In this document: piece after piece, positions 43,077-51,421 of the stretch
Layout: each line of letters opens with the position of its first letter
How positions within the stretch are numbered: the first letter of the stretch is position 1
From: Planctomycetaceae bacterium
GTDB taxonomy: Bacteria; Planctomycetota; PLA2
Direction of reading: 5' to 3'
Length of the DNA: 64,000 bases
Assembly (NCBI GenBank): GCA_011525755.1
Contig: WYBS01000092.1
Location: 58,782 to 122,781, forward strand
Notes under the pieces: generated by a model
Told to the model about the DNA's origin: nothing
The model's database searches: none
Seen by the model: only the letters and a program-made list of their open reading frames with translations
Translations under genes and position numbers: made by a program

Positions 43077-43104
43077 TTGCCACGCGCTCCCCGAGTGCTA
43101 GCGT
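43077..43104 (+). promoter_or_regulatory. Promoter of the prepilin operon
   Basis: TTGCCA (43077-43082) and TAGCGT (43099-43104) are separated by 16 bases. A leader of about 38 bases follows with an AAGGGAGG ribosome site before the ATG at 43149. Confidence 0.5.
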
Positions 43105-43148
43105 TCCCTGTGGCAACGGGGTTTCGGCGCGCAAGGGAGGGGACGACG

Positions 43149-43643
43149 ATGCGCCAATCGATGGATGGGACAGTTTCGGCCGCACCGCGGAAGCGGCGCG
43201 GGTTCGCCCTCGTGGAGGTCCTCACCGCGGGGCTCGTGCTCGCGTTGGCCGTCATGGGCCTCTCGGCTTCCCTTGCCAACGGCTCGCGCCTCGCGGACGG
43301 ATCGCGCGAGGAGATGATCGCGCGTGACGCGATACGCGACACGCTGGCGCGGCTCGCGGAGTCCCCCTTCGACAAGGTTGCGCTCGCCTTCCACACCGGG
43401 CGCTTCTCGGCGGGCCCGCTGCCCGCGGTCAAGGACGACCCCGACGGGTGGCCCGGCGAGATCGTCTTCGCCAACGGCCCGGACGACGCACTGGACGTCT
43501 ATCGCGTGACGCTCCGCGTGCGCTGGCGCGGCACGGGCGGCGAGCGCGTCATCGAGAGCACCCACAACCTCGCGAACGTGCGGGGCGACCCGGGCGTCGC
43601 GCCCACGGTCGAGGAGGTCGAGGAGGCCCTCGCCTCCCGCTGA
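43149..43643 (+). CDS. Type IV prepilin-like protein (PilV-like)
   Basis: 164 residues. The class III signal is RKRRG|FALVEVLTAGLVLALAVMG, with Glu at position +5 of the mature protein and a hydrophobic helix, as in type IV pilins and type II pseudopilins. Cutting would need a prepilin peptidase, which is not in the window. The rest is a polar head (DSREEMIARDAIRDTLARLA-like). It is first of a three-gene operon with a PilX-like and a PilW-like gene, which suggests minor pilins. Confidence 0.8.
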   Translation: MRQSMDGTVSAAPRKRRGFALVEVLTAGLVLALAVMGLSASLANGSRLADGSREEMIARDAIRDTLARLAESPFDKVALAFHTGRFSAGPLPAVKDDPDGWPGEIVFANGPDDALDVYRVTLRVRWRGTGGERVIESTHNLANVRGDPGVAPTVEEVEEALASR

Positions 43644-43655
43644 CGAGGAGAGACC

Positions 43656-44837
43656 ATGACCTGCATGCCCCATTCCCCCGGACGCGAGCGCGGAAGCGCA
43701 CTCGTCCCGGCGCTACTCTTCGCGATCACGGTGATGGCCTTCGCGATGTCGATCGTCACCTCCGGCCTCGCCGTGAACGACCAGCGACGGTCGGTCGCGG
43801 CGGCCCAGCGGGCGCAGGATGCGGCCGAATCCGGCATCCACCACCTCCTCGGCTCGCTCGCGGGGCCGGGCCGCTACCGGGTGCTCTCGGACAGGAGGCT
43901 CGACGCGACCCTCGTCGGCGACGAGGGCAGCGACGCCGCGCAACGCTACGAGGTCACGATCGCGCCCGCCGGCGACGACGACTGCGACAACGACATCGAC
44001 GGCCTCGTCGACGAGCCGGACGAGAAGGACATGTACGAGGCGACGAGCACGGGATACGCCGACCACATCGCCAAGACGGTGCGGGTGACGCTCCTCGCGC
44101 GGTACCGCGCGCCGACCATGCCGGCCGCCACGTACATCGCCGACCCCGCCGCCGACCTGAACCTCGCCGGCAACGCATTCCTGATCTCCGGGCAGGACGT
44201 CGATCTCGCGGGCGCCAAGACGGGCGAGCTGGTGCCGGGGATCGGTGTCGCGGGCGACATAAGCGGGATTCTCGGCCAGCTCGGCTCGCAGCAGGACGAC
44301 AACGTCCTCGGCACCGGCGGCGAACGGTCCGTGTACTCGGTGGAGACGATCGACTTCAACCAGCTCATCAATGACGCCGTCCGCTCCGCCAACATCCGCC
44401 TCGAGAGCGGGAAGGTCGAGAAGCCCGCGAGCGAGGGCGCGTGGGGCACGCTGGAGACCCCGGCCATCCTCTTCGGGAGCGGCGACATCAAGATCTCGGG
44501 GGGCGGCGGGGGCGCGGGCGTCCTCGTCGTCGACGGCAACCTGACGATCAGCGGCGCCTTCGATTGGCACGGGCTCGTCATCGCCCGCGGCGAGATCATC
44601 TTCGCGGGCGGCGGCGGCGCGAAGCGCGTCACCGGCGGCGTCGTCGTCGAGCGCGACGTGCTCTCGGGGACCGAGGACAAGACGGACGGGTTCATGAGCG
44701 GCGACCTGGCGATCAACGGCACGGTCGACATCCTCTTCTCGAAGGAGACGCTCGCCATCATCAACAAGGCGTTCGCGACCTACTCGATCCTCAACTGGAG
44801 AGAGGGGCCGAATCCGCCCGGGGAGGCGGCACCGTGA
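43656..44837 (+). CDS. PilX-like pilus assembly protein
   Basis: 393 residues. ERGSALVPALLFAITVMAFAM is a pilin-like hydrophobic helix without the Glu+5, as in PilX N-terminal-type proteins. QRAQDAAESGIHHLL is the typical PilX_N continuation. The C-terminal half contains strings such as DIKISGGGGGAGVLVVDGNL and GVVVERDVLSG, a beta-helix-like pattern seen in large PilX relatives. It starts 12 bases after the first gene. The GTG of the third gene overlaps its stop. Confidence 0.7.
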   Translation: MTCMPHSPGRERGSALVPALLFAITVMAFAMSIVTSGLAVNDQRRSVAAAQRAQDAAESGIHHLLGSLAGPGRYRVLSDRRLDATLVGDEGSDAAQRYEVTIAPAGDDDCDNDIDGLVDEPDEKDMYEATSTGYADHIAKTVRVTLLARYRAPTMPAATYIADPAADLNLAGNAFLISGQDVDLAGAKTGELVPGIGVAGDISGILGQLGSQQDDNVLGTGGERSVYSVETIDFNQLINDAVRSANIRLESGKVEKPASEGAWGTLETPAILFGSGDIKISGGGGGAGVLVVDGNLTISGAFDWHGLVIARGEIIFAGGGGAKRVTGGVVVERDVLSGTEDKTDGFMSGDLAINGTVDILFSKETLAIINKAFATYSILNWREGPNPPGEAAP

Positions 44838-45454
44838 GAGCATCGGCACAGCGCGGTTTCACGATCGTCGAGATGGTCCTCGGCTCGACGATCTTCCTCG
44901 TGATCTTCGGGGCGGCGACGGTCGCGCTGATCGGCGACCAGCGGGCCGAGCGCGTGCTCACCGCGCAGATCGGCCCGGAGATGCGCGCGCGCGACGCCAT
45001 GGAGCGCCTCGCGACGGAGCTCCGCATGGCCGGCCTCCGCGGCGAGGACCAGAACGACAACGGCGAGCTCGACGAGGGCGAGGATGTCAACCTCAACGGC
45101 CGCCTCGACGCCGACTGGAGCCTCGAGGACGGCGCGGCCGACAAGCCCGAGCTGACGTTCAACCGGCGCATCGACCTCGCGAACCCCGAGGAAGGGACCG
45201 TCGCGAGCGGCGTCTACTCGGGCCCGGTCCGGTACCTGCTCGAGCGCGAGTCGCTCGTGCGGATCTGGACCCGGACGGACCCGGAGACGGGAGAGGTGCA
45301 GCAGCTGCGCCACGTCGTCGCCGCGGGCATCACGGGCCTCCGCTTCTCCCGGGAGGGCACGCTCGTGACCGTCGCCATGGACCTGCGCCTCCCGCCTCGC
45401 GTCTACAAGGCCGAGAAGCGCACGATCCAGACGAGCATCTGGCTCCGGAACTGA
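44834..45454 (+). CDS. Type IV prepilin-like protein (PilW-like)
   Basis: 206 residues. The prepilin signal is AQRG|FTIVEMVLGSTIFLVIFG, with Glu at +5. The following helix and ARDAMERLATELRMAGLRGED match PilW-type minor pilins. DQNDNGELDEGEDVNLNGRLD is an Asp/Asn-rich EF-hand- or dockerin-like loop that may bind calcium. GTG 44834 overlaps the previous stop (GTGA). Confidence 0.8.
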   Translation: MRASAQRGFTIVEMVLGSTIFLVIFGAATVALIGDQRAERVLTAQIGPEMRARDAMERLATELRMAGLRGEDQNDNGELDEGEDVNLNGRLDADWSLEDGAADKPELTFNRRIDLANPEEGTVASGVYSGPVRYLLERESLVRIWTRTDPETGEVQQLRHVVAAGITGLRFSREGTLVTVAMDLRLPPRVYKAEKRTIQTSIWLRN

Positions 45455-45747
45455 GGCTCGCCGGGAACCGGGATTCCCGTCCCGTCCCCCTTGCCCCCCG
45501 TCCCGCCGGCGCTCCAGCCAGACGCATCCCTGGCTCCCGGGAGCGGGGTTGCGGCGGGTGAACATCCGGATCCGCCGGACGGCCCCCGCGCGCCGGTGTG
45601 CCGTTTCGGGACCATGAGGAAAACACCCCATGGAATCCGGGGGGTGGGTCACGGGATCATGCCCTCCCATCAGCGCCCGCAGGGGCCTGCCGAGCGGCTG
45701 GCCCCGGGGTTGCTTCGTCCGGGCAAGGCCACTTGAGGAAGCTATCG
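45455..45747 (+). other. Spacer between prepilin operon and subtilisin gene
   Basis: 293 bases. CGGGAA (45462-45467) pairs with TTCCCG (45474-45479) right after the pilin operon and may end it. CACCCC (45624-45629) can pair with GGGGTG (45641-45646) further on. No clear promoter or riboswitch was recognised, although a leader of the protease gene must lie here. Confidence 0.4.
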
Positions 45748-46845
45748 ATGAGGACATCCCTTCTGACCGTCACCCTGTGCGTCGCGCTTCTCGCGTCCGC
45801 CTCGTCCGCGGACGATGTTCGCGTCATCGTCGGATTCAAGGGGCGCCCGAGCCCCGACGCGGTGAAGGAGCTCGGCGGGAGGGAGATCCGATCCCTCGCC
45901 AACGTGCGCGCGGTCCGGTGCATCGTCGACGCCTCGGCGGTCTCGCGCCTGCGGGACCGGGCGGACGTGGCCTACGTCGAGGAGGACGGGATCGTCGAGG
46001 CGCTCGCCAAGCCGTCGAAGACGGTCCAGCAGCCCTCGCAGCGGACGCCGTGGGGCGTGACGGCCGTCGGCGCGCCGGTCGCGGGCACCACCGGCAAGGG
46101 GATCAAGGTCGCCGTCATCGACACCGGCATCGATCTCGACCACCCGGACCTGCAGGCGAACATCGCGGGCAAGGTCGATTTCACCGGCTCGCGCAAGGGA
46201 GCGGACGATCAGAACGGCCACGGCACGCACGTCGCCGGCTCGATCGGCGCGCGGCAGGACTCGATCGGCGTCGTCGGCGTCGCGCCCGAGGTGTCGCTCT
46301 ACGCGGTGCGCGTGCTGGACGCCCGCGGCTCGGGCTACTGGTCCGACGTCGTCGAGGGGATCGGCTGGTGCGTCACCAACGAGATGGACGTGGCCAACAT
46401 GAGCCTCGGCGCCTCCTCCGCGCCGAGCGCGCTCAAGGACGCCTGCGACGCCGCCTCCTCGATCGTGCTCCTCATCGCCGCCGCGGGCAACAGCGGCGAC
46501 GGGAGCACGTCGACGGACGAGACGAGCGTCCCGGCCGCCTACGCGTCGGTCGTCGCGGTCGGCGCGATCGACAGCAACAACGCCCTCGCGAGCTTCTCCA
46601 ACACCGGCCCCTACGTCGAGCTCTGCGGCCCCGGCGTCAGCGTGCTCTCGACCTACAAGGGCGGGACCTACGCCACCCTCTCGGGCACGTCGATGGCGTC
46701 GCCCCACGCCGCGGGCGTGGCGGCGCTCCTCTGGGGATCGGGCTCGACGGCCTCGTCGGTCCGCGCGGCGCTGGTCTCGAAGGCCTGGGATCTCGGCCCC
46801 ACGGGGCGGGACGCGGGCTTCGGCTGGGGCCTCGTCCACCACTGA
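45748..46845 (+). CDS. Secreted subtilisin-like serine protease (S8)
   Basis: 365 residues. The signal peptide MRTSLLTVTLCVALLASASSA is followed by an I9-type inhibitory propeptide (DVRVIVGFKGRPSPDAVKEL, VAYVEEDGIVEAL) and the S8 catalytic domain. The triad is clear: Asp in VAVIDTGIDLDHPDL, His in NGHGTHVAGS and Ser in GTSMASPHAAGVAALL. The oxyanion Asn is in AAAGNSGDG. It most resembles the subtilisin/aqualysin types that are activated by cutting the propeptide. Its stop directly abuts the stop of the convergent HEAT gene (TGATCA). Confidence 0.92.
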   Translation: MRTSLLTVTLCVALLASASSADDVRVIVGFKGRPSPDAVKELGGREIRSLANVRAVRCIVDASAVSRLRDRADVAYVEEDGIVEALAKPSKTVQQPSQRTPWGVTAVGAPVAGTTGKGIKVAVIDTGIDLDHPDLQANIAGKVDFTGSRKGADDQNGHGTHVAGSIGARQDSIGVVGVAPEVSLYAVRVLDARGSGYWSDVVEGIGWCVTNEMDVANMSLGASSAPSALKDACDAASSIVLLIAAAGNSGDGSTSTDETSVPAAYASVVAVGAIDSNNALASFSNTGPYVELCGPGVSVLSTYKGGTYATLSGTSMASPHAAGVAALLWGSGSTASSVRAALVSKAWDLGPTGRDAGFGWGLVHH

Positions 46846-48153
46846 TCAGCGCTCCTCGAGATCGCGGAGGAGCTCCCGGGCGCGCGCGGCGACGCGTTCG
46901 TCCGCCTCCGAAGCGGCCGCGCGGAGCGCCGCGAGCGCGGCGGGCGTCGGCGCCGAGCCGAGCGCCTCGACGGCGGCGTAGCGCACGTGCCACTCCCCAT
47001 CCTGCGAGGAGGCGCGCGCGAGGCGGCCGATCGCGACGTCGTCCAGCGGGAGCCGGCCGAGCATGCGCGCGGCCATGTCGCGCACGGCGGCGTCGGCGTC
47101 GTCGCGGAGGTATCCCCCGAGAAGCTCGCGCGCCCCGTCGAGCGCCTCGCCGCCGGATCGCGCCGCGCTGCCGGCGAGCGCGCGGATCGCGAAGGAGCGG
47201 ACTCCGAGGGGGTGCGGGGGCCGCGTCAGCCCGGCGAGAGCCGCGCGCTCGGCGGTCCCGAGCGGGATCCGCGCGAAGTCGTCCTCGAGCCGGAAGCGGT
47301 AGCCGTCGAGCCCGTCGTCGCCGGCACGCAGGAGGAGCGCTTCGACGATCTGCGAGCGTTCGGCCTCGTCCCCGGGGCCGCCCGCCCACTGCGCAAGCGC
47401 CTCGCCGACCACGCCGGCGACGCCGTCGTCCGCGTCGCCCCGAAGGGCCGCGAGGAAGGCGTCGCGCACGTCGAGCCGCGCGATCGACGCGCGCAGCGCG
47501 ACCGCCGCCGCGCGCCGGTTCGCGGCCTCCCCCGCGGCAAGTCGGCTCCCGATCTCCGCCCGCACGCGCGCGTCGTCGATCTCGCGCCTCACCGTGATCC
47601 CGATCCCCTTAGGCCCCCCTTCTCCGTACGGCCGGTCGCCGAGGCCGAACACATCGTCCTCGTCGATCGGCTCGCGCGTCGCCCCGAGCGCGAGGAGCGC
47701 GCAACGCACGAGCTCCGGGTCCGCCGCGAAGCGATCGAGCGCATCGAGCAGCACGGCATCGGAACCCGGCAGCGTCCCGAACACGAGCGCGAGGGCCATC
47801 CTCAGCTCGCGCCTCGTCCCGGGATCGAGCAGCGCGGCCTCGGCGGCGCGGCGGCTCTGCTCGTCCGTGCGCAGCAGGCGCCGGAGGTCGGCGGCCGCAT
47901 CCTGCGCCGCGGCGCCTCCGGCCGCGAGCGCGGCGTCGAGCGCGGCGACCCGCGCGGCGAACGCGCCCGGGAGATCGGATCGCGGCACGGGCGGCGCGTC
48001 CGCGGCGGCGGGCCCGGGCGGCAGGTCCGCGACATCGGGGGGCGCGACTCCGGCGCGCGGCGCGCGCGCGGGGCGTTGCGTGCCGCGGAGCGCGGCGGCG
48101 GTCGCCACGACAAGCACGACCGCCACGAGGCCCCACACGCGTGCCCGCACCAT
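46846..48153 (-). CDS. HEAT-repeat protein with membrane anchor
   Basis: About 435 residues from ATG 48153. An N-terminal segment (VWGLVAVVLVVATAAAL) is probably a membrane anchor or signal peptide, followed by a Pro/Ala linker. The rest is HEAT-like helical repeats (LRRLLRTDEQSRRAAEAALL, VRSFAIRALAGSAARSG, RYAAVEALGSAPTPAALAAL, ERVAARARELLRDLEER). No catalytic domain is seen. The 30 in-frame residues upstream of this ATG are not conserved in type. TATGAT (48160-48165) is 6 bases before the ATG. Confidence 0.72.
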   Translation of the reverse strand: MVRARVWGLVAVVLVVATAAALRGTQRPARAPRAGVAPPDVADLPPGPAAADAPPVPRSDLPGAFAARVAALDAALAAGGAAAQDAAADLRRLLRTDEQSRRAAEAALLDPGTRRELRMALALVFGTLPGSDAVLLDALDRFAADPELVRCALLALGATREPIDEDDVFGLGDRPYGEGGPKGIGITVRREIDDARVRAEIGSRLAAGEAANRRAAAVALRASIARLDVRDAFLAALRGDADDGVAGVVGEALAQWAGGPGDEAERSQIVEALLLRAGDDGLDGYRFRLEDDFARIPLGTAERAALAGLTRPPHPLGVRSFAIRALAGSAARSGGEALDGARELLGGYLRDDADAAVRDMAARMLGRLPLDDVAIGRLARASSQDGEWHVRYAAVEALGSAPTPAALAALRAAASEADERVAARARELLRDLEER

Positions 48154-48159
48154 GCCCCG

Positions 48160-48165
48160 ATCATA
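48160..48165 (-). promoter_or_regulatory. -10 box of the HEAT gene (leaderless)
   Basis: TATGAT on the minus strand, 6 bases before the ATG at 48153; no ribosome site. Confidence 0.48.
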
Positions 48166-48287
48166 CGGCCCGGACCGCGACGTCCAAGGGCCGCCGTCCC
48201 GACTTGAGGCACGGTCCGCAAACCGCTTGCGCCCATGGATCAAGTAACGGGACCAAGCGCTCGAAAGGGCAAGCGTCGGGCACTCCC

Positions 48288-48572
48288 ATGAGAGCCATGA
48301 AGTACCTCACCGAGCACGTCGACGAGATCGTCCTCGCCATCCGGAACGCGAGGGATCTCCTCGCCAAGCCCGGGGCCTCGTGGGAGACGACGGCGTGGAC
48401 CCGATCCATGGCCGACGCGGCCAGGCTCGCGGAGAGGCTGCGCGAGAGCGTCTTCGCCGAGGCGGATCGCATCGACGACTGCGCCGAGGCGTGCGTCGGG
48501 CTCGTCCGCAGGAACACCGGATCGCGCCCCGAGATCCGCTGGGGCGTGCTCGTGCGGATCTCGCGGCGATAG
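48288..48572 (+). CDS. Small protein of unknown function
   Basis: 94 residues: MRAMKYLTEHVDEIVLAIRN at the start, with helical heptad-like repeats (WTRSMADAARLAERLRESVF) and two Cys (DDCAEACVGL). Third-base GC is as high as in neighbouring genes, which supports it being real. There is no signal peptide. I do not recognise a family. ATG 48288 has AAGGGC some 20 bases upstream but no good site nearer; ATG 48297 is the alternative. Confidence 0.5.
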   Translation: MRAMKYLTEHVDEIVLAIRNARDLLAKPGASWETTAWTRSMADAARLAERLRESVFAEADRIDDCAEACVGLVRRNTGSRPEIRWGVLVRISRR

Positions 48573-48874
48573 CTCCCCCGGCGCGCGGACCGCACGCCGC
48601 CTTCGCCGCATCTTCACGAATCCATCCCTGGATGGCCCGGAGATCCGGATGCGGCCCTATCCGAGCGTCGCGCGCCATCGCGTCGCTGCAGCATCCGGCC
48701 CAAAAGCTGACCGCGCGGACGCGATGCGAGCCGTCCGCCGCCCGAGGGTGTCCGCTCCGCGAACGGATCCGCTTGGCGGTGAGCCGGGAACGGGATCCGC
48801 TCCCGCTCGATGGATCCGAATCGGGAGAAATCCTGACGCCCGCCGGCGCCAATCCACGGCAGAACTGTTGATTC
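48573..48874. other. Spacer upstream of the glycosyltransferase
   Basis: 302 bases without a credible gene. It contains an inverted CCATCC-CT-GGATGG (48631-48644) and four GGATCCG/GATCCGG-like words. No promoter is evident near the ATG at 48875. Confidence 0.4.
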
Positions 48875-49945
48875 ATGGAAACGTCCATCGCCGTCGGCTC
48901 CCGCGATGCCTCGCCCGCCCCGCGCGGCGTCGGGCTCACCGTGCTCGTGCCCGCCTACAACGAGGAGACGAGCGTCGCGGACACGATCCGGAGCCTTAAG
49001 GCCCAGTCCGTCCTCGTGGACGCGATCCTCGTGATCGACGACTGCTCGACGGACCGGACCGGGGATGTCGCGCGCGGGCTCGGCGCCACCGTGCTCCGGC
49101 CGGCCGGGAACACCGGCTCGAAAGCGGGGGCGCAGACGTTCGCGCTCGCGCACGTCCGCACGCCCTACGTGATGGCGATCGACGCGGACACCGTCCTCGA
49201 CCCGCACGCGGTGGAGCGCATCCTCCCTGCGCTGCGCGAGCCGGGCGTCGCGGCGGCGTGCGGCCTCGTCCTGCCGCGGCGCGTGCGGACGCTCTGGGAG
49301 CGCGGGCGCTACGTCGAGTACCTCTTCGCGTTCACGTTCTACAAGCCGATCCAGGACCACTACGCGCGGCCGCTGATCTCGTCGGGCTGCTTCTCGGTCT
49401 ACCGCACCGACGTCGTGCGCGCGTGCGGAGGCTGGCGCAACCGCACGATGGCCGAGGACATGGACCTCACGTGGACCCTCTACCACGAGGGCCACGGCGT
49501 CCGCTTCGTGCCGGAGGCCGTCAGCTACCCGCTCGAGCCGCACAACTTCCACTTCCTCTCGAAGCAGCTCCGGCGCTGGTCGCACGGGTTCGTCCAGAAC
49601 GTCCGCCTGCACTGGCGGCAGATCCTCCATCAGCCGCTCCTGCGCTCGATGGTCGCGGTCGGGCTCTGGGACGCGGCGATCGCGTCGGTCGCCTTCCTCG
49701 TCGCGGTTCCGCTCCTGAGCGTCCTCGTGAGCCCGCTCTTCCTGCTCGCGTACCTGTTCGATCTCCCCGCGGTGCTCGTGCCCACGCTCGTCGGCGCGTG
49801 GCGCCGGAAGGAGGTCGGGCTCGTGCTCGCGAGCCTCCCGGGGTTCTTCGTGCTGCGGCTCGTCAACGGGATCTTCATGCTGCGCGCGCTCTGGTCCGAG
49901 CTCGTCCTGCGCCGCACGCTCACGGTCTACGAGAAAGGACACTAG
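48875..49945 (+). CDS. Family 2 glycosyltransferase, processive type
   Basis: 356 residues. The GT-A domain begins TVLVPAYNEETSVADTI, and the DxD is in MAIDADTVLDP. The acceptor-site Glu-Asp is in RTMAEDMDLTW, and QLRRW is the QxxRW motif of processive synthases. Two or three membrane segments follow (VAFLVAVPLLSVLVSPLFLLAYLF, ASLPGFFVLRLVNGIFML). The pattern resembles PgaC/IcaA-type poly-N-acetylglucosamine synthases, but shorter. The next gene encodes a small membrane protein, as in some pga or ica operons. Confidence 0.85.
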   Translation: METSIAVGSRDASPAPRGVGLTVLVPAYNEETSVADTIRSLKAQSVLVDAILVIDDCSTDRTGDVARGLGATVLRPAGNTGSKAGAQTFALAHVRTPYVMAIDADTVLDPHAVERILPALREPGVAAACGLVLPRRVRTLWERGRYVEYLFAFTFYKPIQDHYARPLISSGCFSVYRTDVVRACGGWRNRTMAEDMDLTWTLYHEGHGVRFVPEAVSYPLEPHNFHFLSKQLRRWSHGFVQNVRLHWRQILHQPLLRSMVAVGLWDAAIASVAFLVAVPLLSVLVSPLFLLAYLFDLPAVLVPTLVGAWRRKEVGLVLASLPGFFVLRLVNGIFMLRALWSELVLRRTLTVYEKGH

Positions 49946-49947
49946 CC

Positions 49948-50325
49948 ATGACGGTCGGAATCCCCGGCACCGGGCTCGGAGGTCTCTTCTACTTCCTCCT
50001 CGTCGCCTTCATGCCCTTCCGCGAGCTCTACCTCACGGCGCGCCGCCGCAGCAGCTTCGCGCGCTGGCGCAGCGTGGGATTCCACCTCCTGGTCCTCGCC
50101 GGCATGCTCGGGGTCCTCTGGGCCGAGGCATGGCTCCTCGAGCGCGCGCTCGACGTCTTCCGGCTGGGGGGATCCGGCGGGGCGCATCCCGCCCGCGAGA
50201 TGCTCCTCAAGACGGGCCAGCTCGCGGCGATCGCGTCCCTCGCGGTGCTCGGCGCGCTCCTCGCGGCGGTCGCGGCGCTTCGGTTCACGCCGCTCGCCCG
50301 GGCGGCGCGGCAGCGGCCGGCGTAG
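49948..50325 (+). CDS. Small membrane protein next to the glycosyltransferase
   Basis: 125 residues with three membrane segments (LGGLFYFLLVAFMPF, VGFHLLVLAGMLGVLWAEAWLL, AAIASLAVLGALLAAVAAL) and a short Arg-rich loop after the first. I do not recognise a family. It begins 3 bases after the glycosyltransferase stop, so it is probably an accessory subunit of the polysaccharide synthase, which is inference from position. Confidence 0.65.
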   Translation: MTVGIPGTGLGGLFYFLLVAFMPFRELYLTARRRSSFARWRSVGFHLLVLAGMLGVLWAEAWLLERALDVFRLGGSGGAHPAREMLLKTGQLAAIASLAVLGALLAAVAALRFTPLARAARQRPA

Positions 50326-50380
50326 CGGCGCCTCGCGGCCGCCGCTTGGCGCTTCCGGCGCCGCCTGCGAACATGGGCGC

Positions 50381-51382
50381 ATGAGAGCGGCCGTGATCGG
50401 CGCGGGTGCCTGGGGCACCGCGATGGCGATCCACCTCGCCCGGAAGGGGCATGAGGTCGTCCTCCGCGCGCGCAGCGCCGAGGGAGCGCGGCGGCTGGCC
50501 GAGGAGCGCGAGAACAAGCTCTATCTCCCGGGGGTGAAGTTCCCCGAGCGGCTCGTCGTGACCGGCGGTTCCCCGGGCCCCTCCGACTTCACGGTCGGCG
50601 CCGTGCCGACGCAGCACATCCGGGAGTTCTTCACGGAGATCCGGGCGGACATCCCCCACGCCCCCTTCGTCTCCCTTGCAAAGGGCATCGAGGTCGAGAC
50701 CGGCCTCCTCCCCACCGGTATCGTGCGCGACGTCGTCGGCAAGGACCTCCCCGTCGCCGTGCTCACCGGGCCCTGCATCGGCCGCGAGGTCGCGCGCGGG
50801 CTCCCGACGGCCGTGCTGCTCGCCGGCGACCACGCGGAGCGGCTCCAGCCCGCCTTCAACACCGACCGCTTCCGCGTCTACACGTCGGGCGACCGCGTCG
50901 GCGCCGAGCTCGCCGGCGCGCTCAAGAACGTGCTCGCGATCGCCGCCGGCATCGTCGACGGCCTGGCACTCGGCGACAACGCGAAGGCGGCGCTCCTCAC
51001 CCGCGGCATCATCGAGATGACGCGGCTCGGAGTGGCGCTCGGCGCGAAGGCGCAGACCTTCACCGGCCTCGCGGGTTTCGCCGACCTCTTCGTGACCTGC
51101 GTGAGCCCCTTCAGCCGCAACCGCACGGTGGGCGAGCGCATCGGCCGCGGCGAGAAGCTCGGCGACATCCTCGACAGCACGCCGTCCGAGGTCGAGGGCG
51201 TGCCGACCACGCGCGCCGTGCTCGCGCTGGCACGCAAGATGGACGTCGAGATGCCGATCACCGAGGTGCTCAACGACGTCCTGTTCGGCGGCGTCTCGCT
51301 CGAGGAGGCGCTCACGACGCTCATGGCCCGCACGCTGGGGCCGGAACATCCGCCCCGCCGCGCGCGCGTCCCGGGGAAGTGA
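50381..51382 (+). CDS. gpsA: NAD(P)-dependent glycerol-3-phosphate dehydrogenase
   Basis: Reduces dihydroxyacetone phosphate to sn-glycerol 3-phosphate for phospholipid synthesis. 333 residues. AVIGAGAWGTAMA is the nucleotide-binding loop. SLAKGIE, VLTGPCIGREVARGLPTAV, ALKNVLAIAAGIVDGLALGDNAKAAL (catalytic Lys) and NRTVGERIGRG are conserved. ATG 50381 has no Shine-Dalgarno; GAACAT 6 bases upstream may be a weak -10. It is convergent with the pseudohydrolase. Confidence 0.95.
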   Translation: MRAAVIGAGAWGTAMAIHLARKGHEVVLRARSAEGARRLAEERENKLYLPGVKFPERLVVTGGSPGPSDFTVGAVPTQHIREFFTEIRADIPHAPFVSLAKGIEVETGLLPTGIVRDVVGKDLPVAVLTGPCIGREVARGLPTAVLLAGDHAERLQPAFNTDRFRVYTSGDRVGAELAGALKNVLAIAAGIVDGLALGDNAKAALLTRGIIEMTRLGVALGAKAQTFTGLAGFADLFVTCVSPFSRNRTVGERIGRGEKLGDILDSTPSEVEGVPTTRAVLALARKMDVEMPITEVLNDVLFGGVSLEEALTTLMARTLGPEHPPRRARVPGK

Positions 51383-51421
51383 CTCGGAGGGGGCTCCGGG
51401 GGCCGTCCGGTCCGCCGCGCC

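Noticed and set aside
45455-45747. Riboswitch in the leader of the subtilisin gene
   Set aside because: Hairpins exist but no cobalamin, c-di-GMP, TPP or glycine core motif could be matched.
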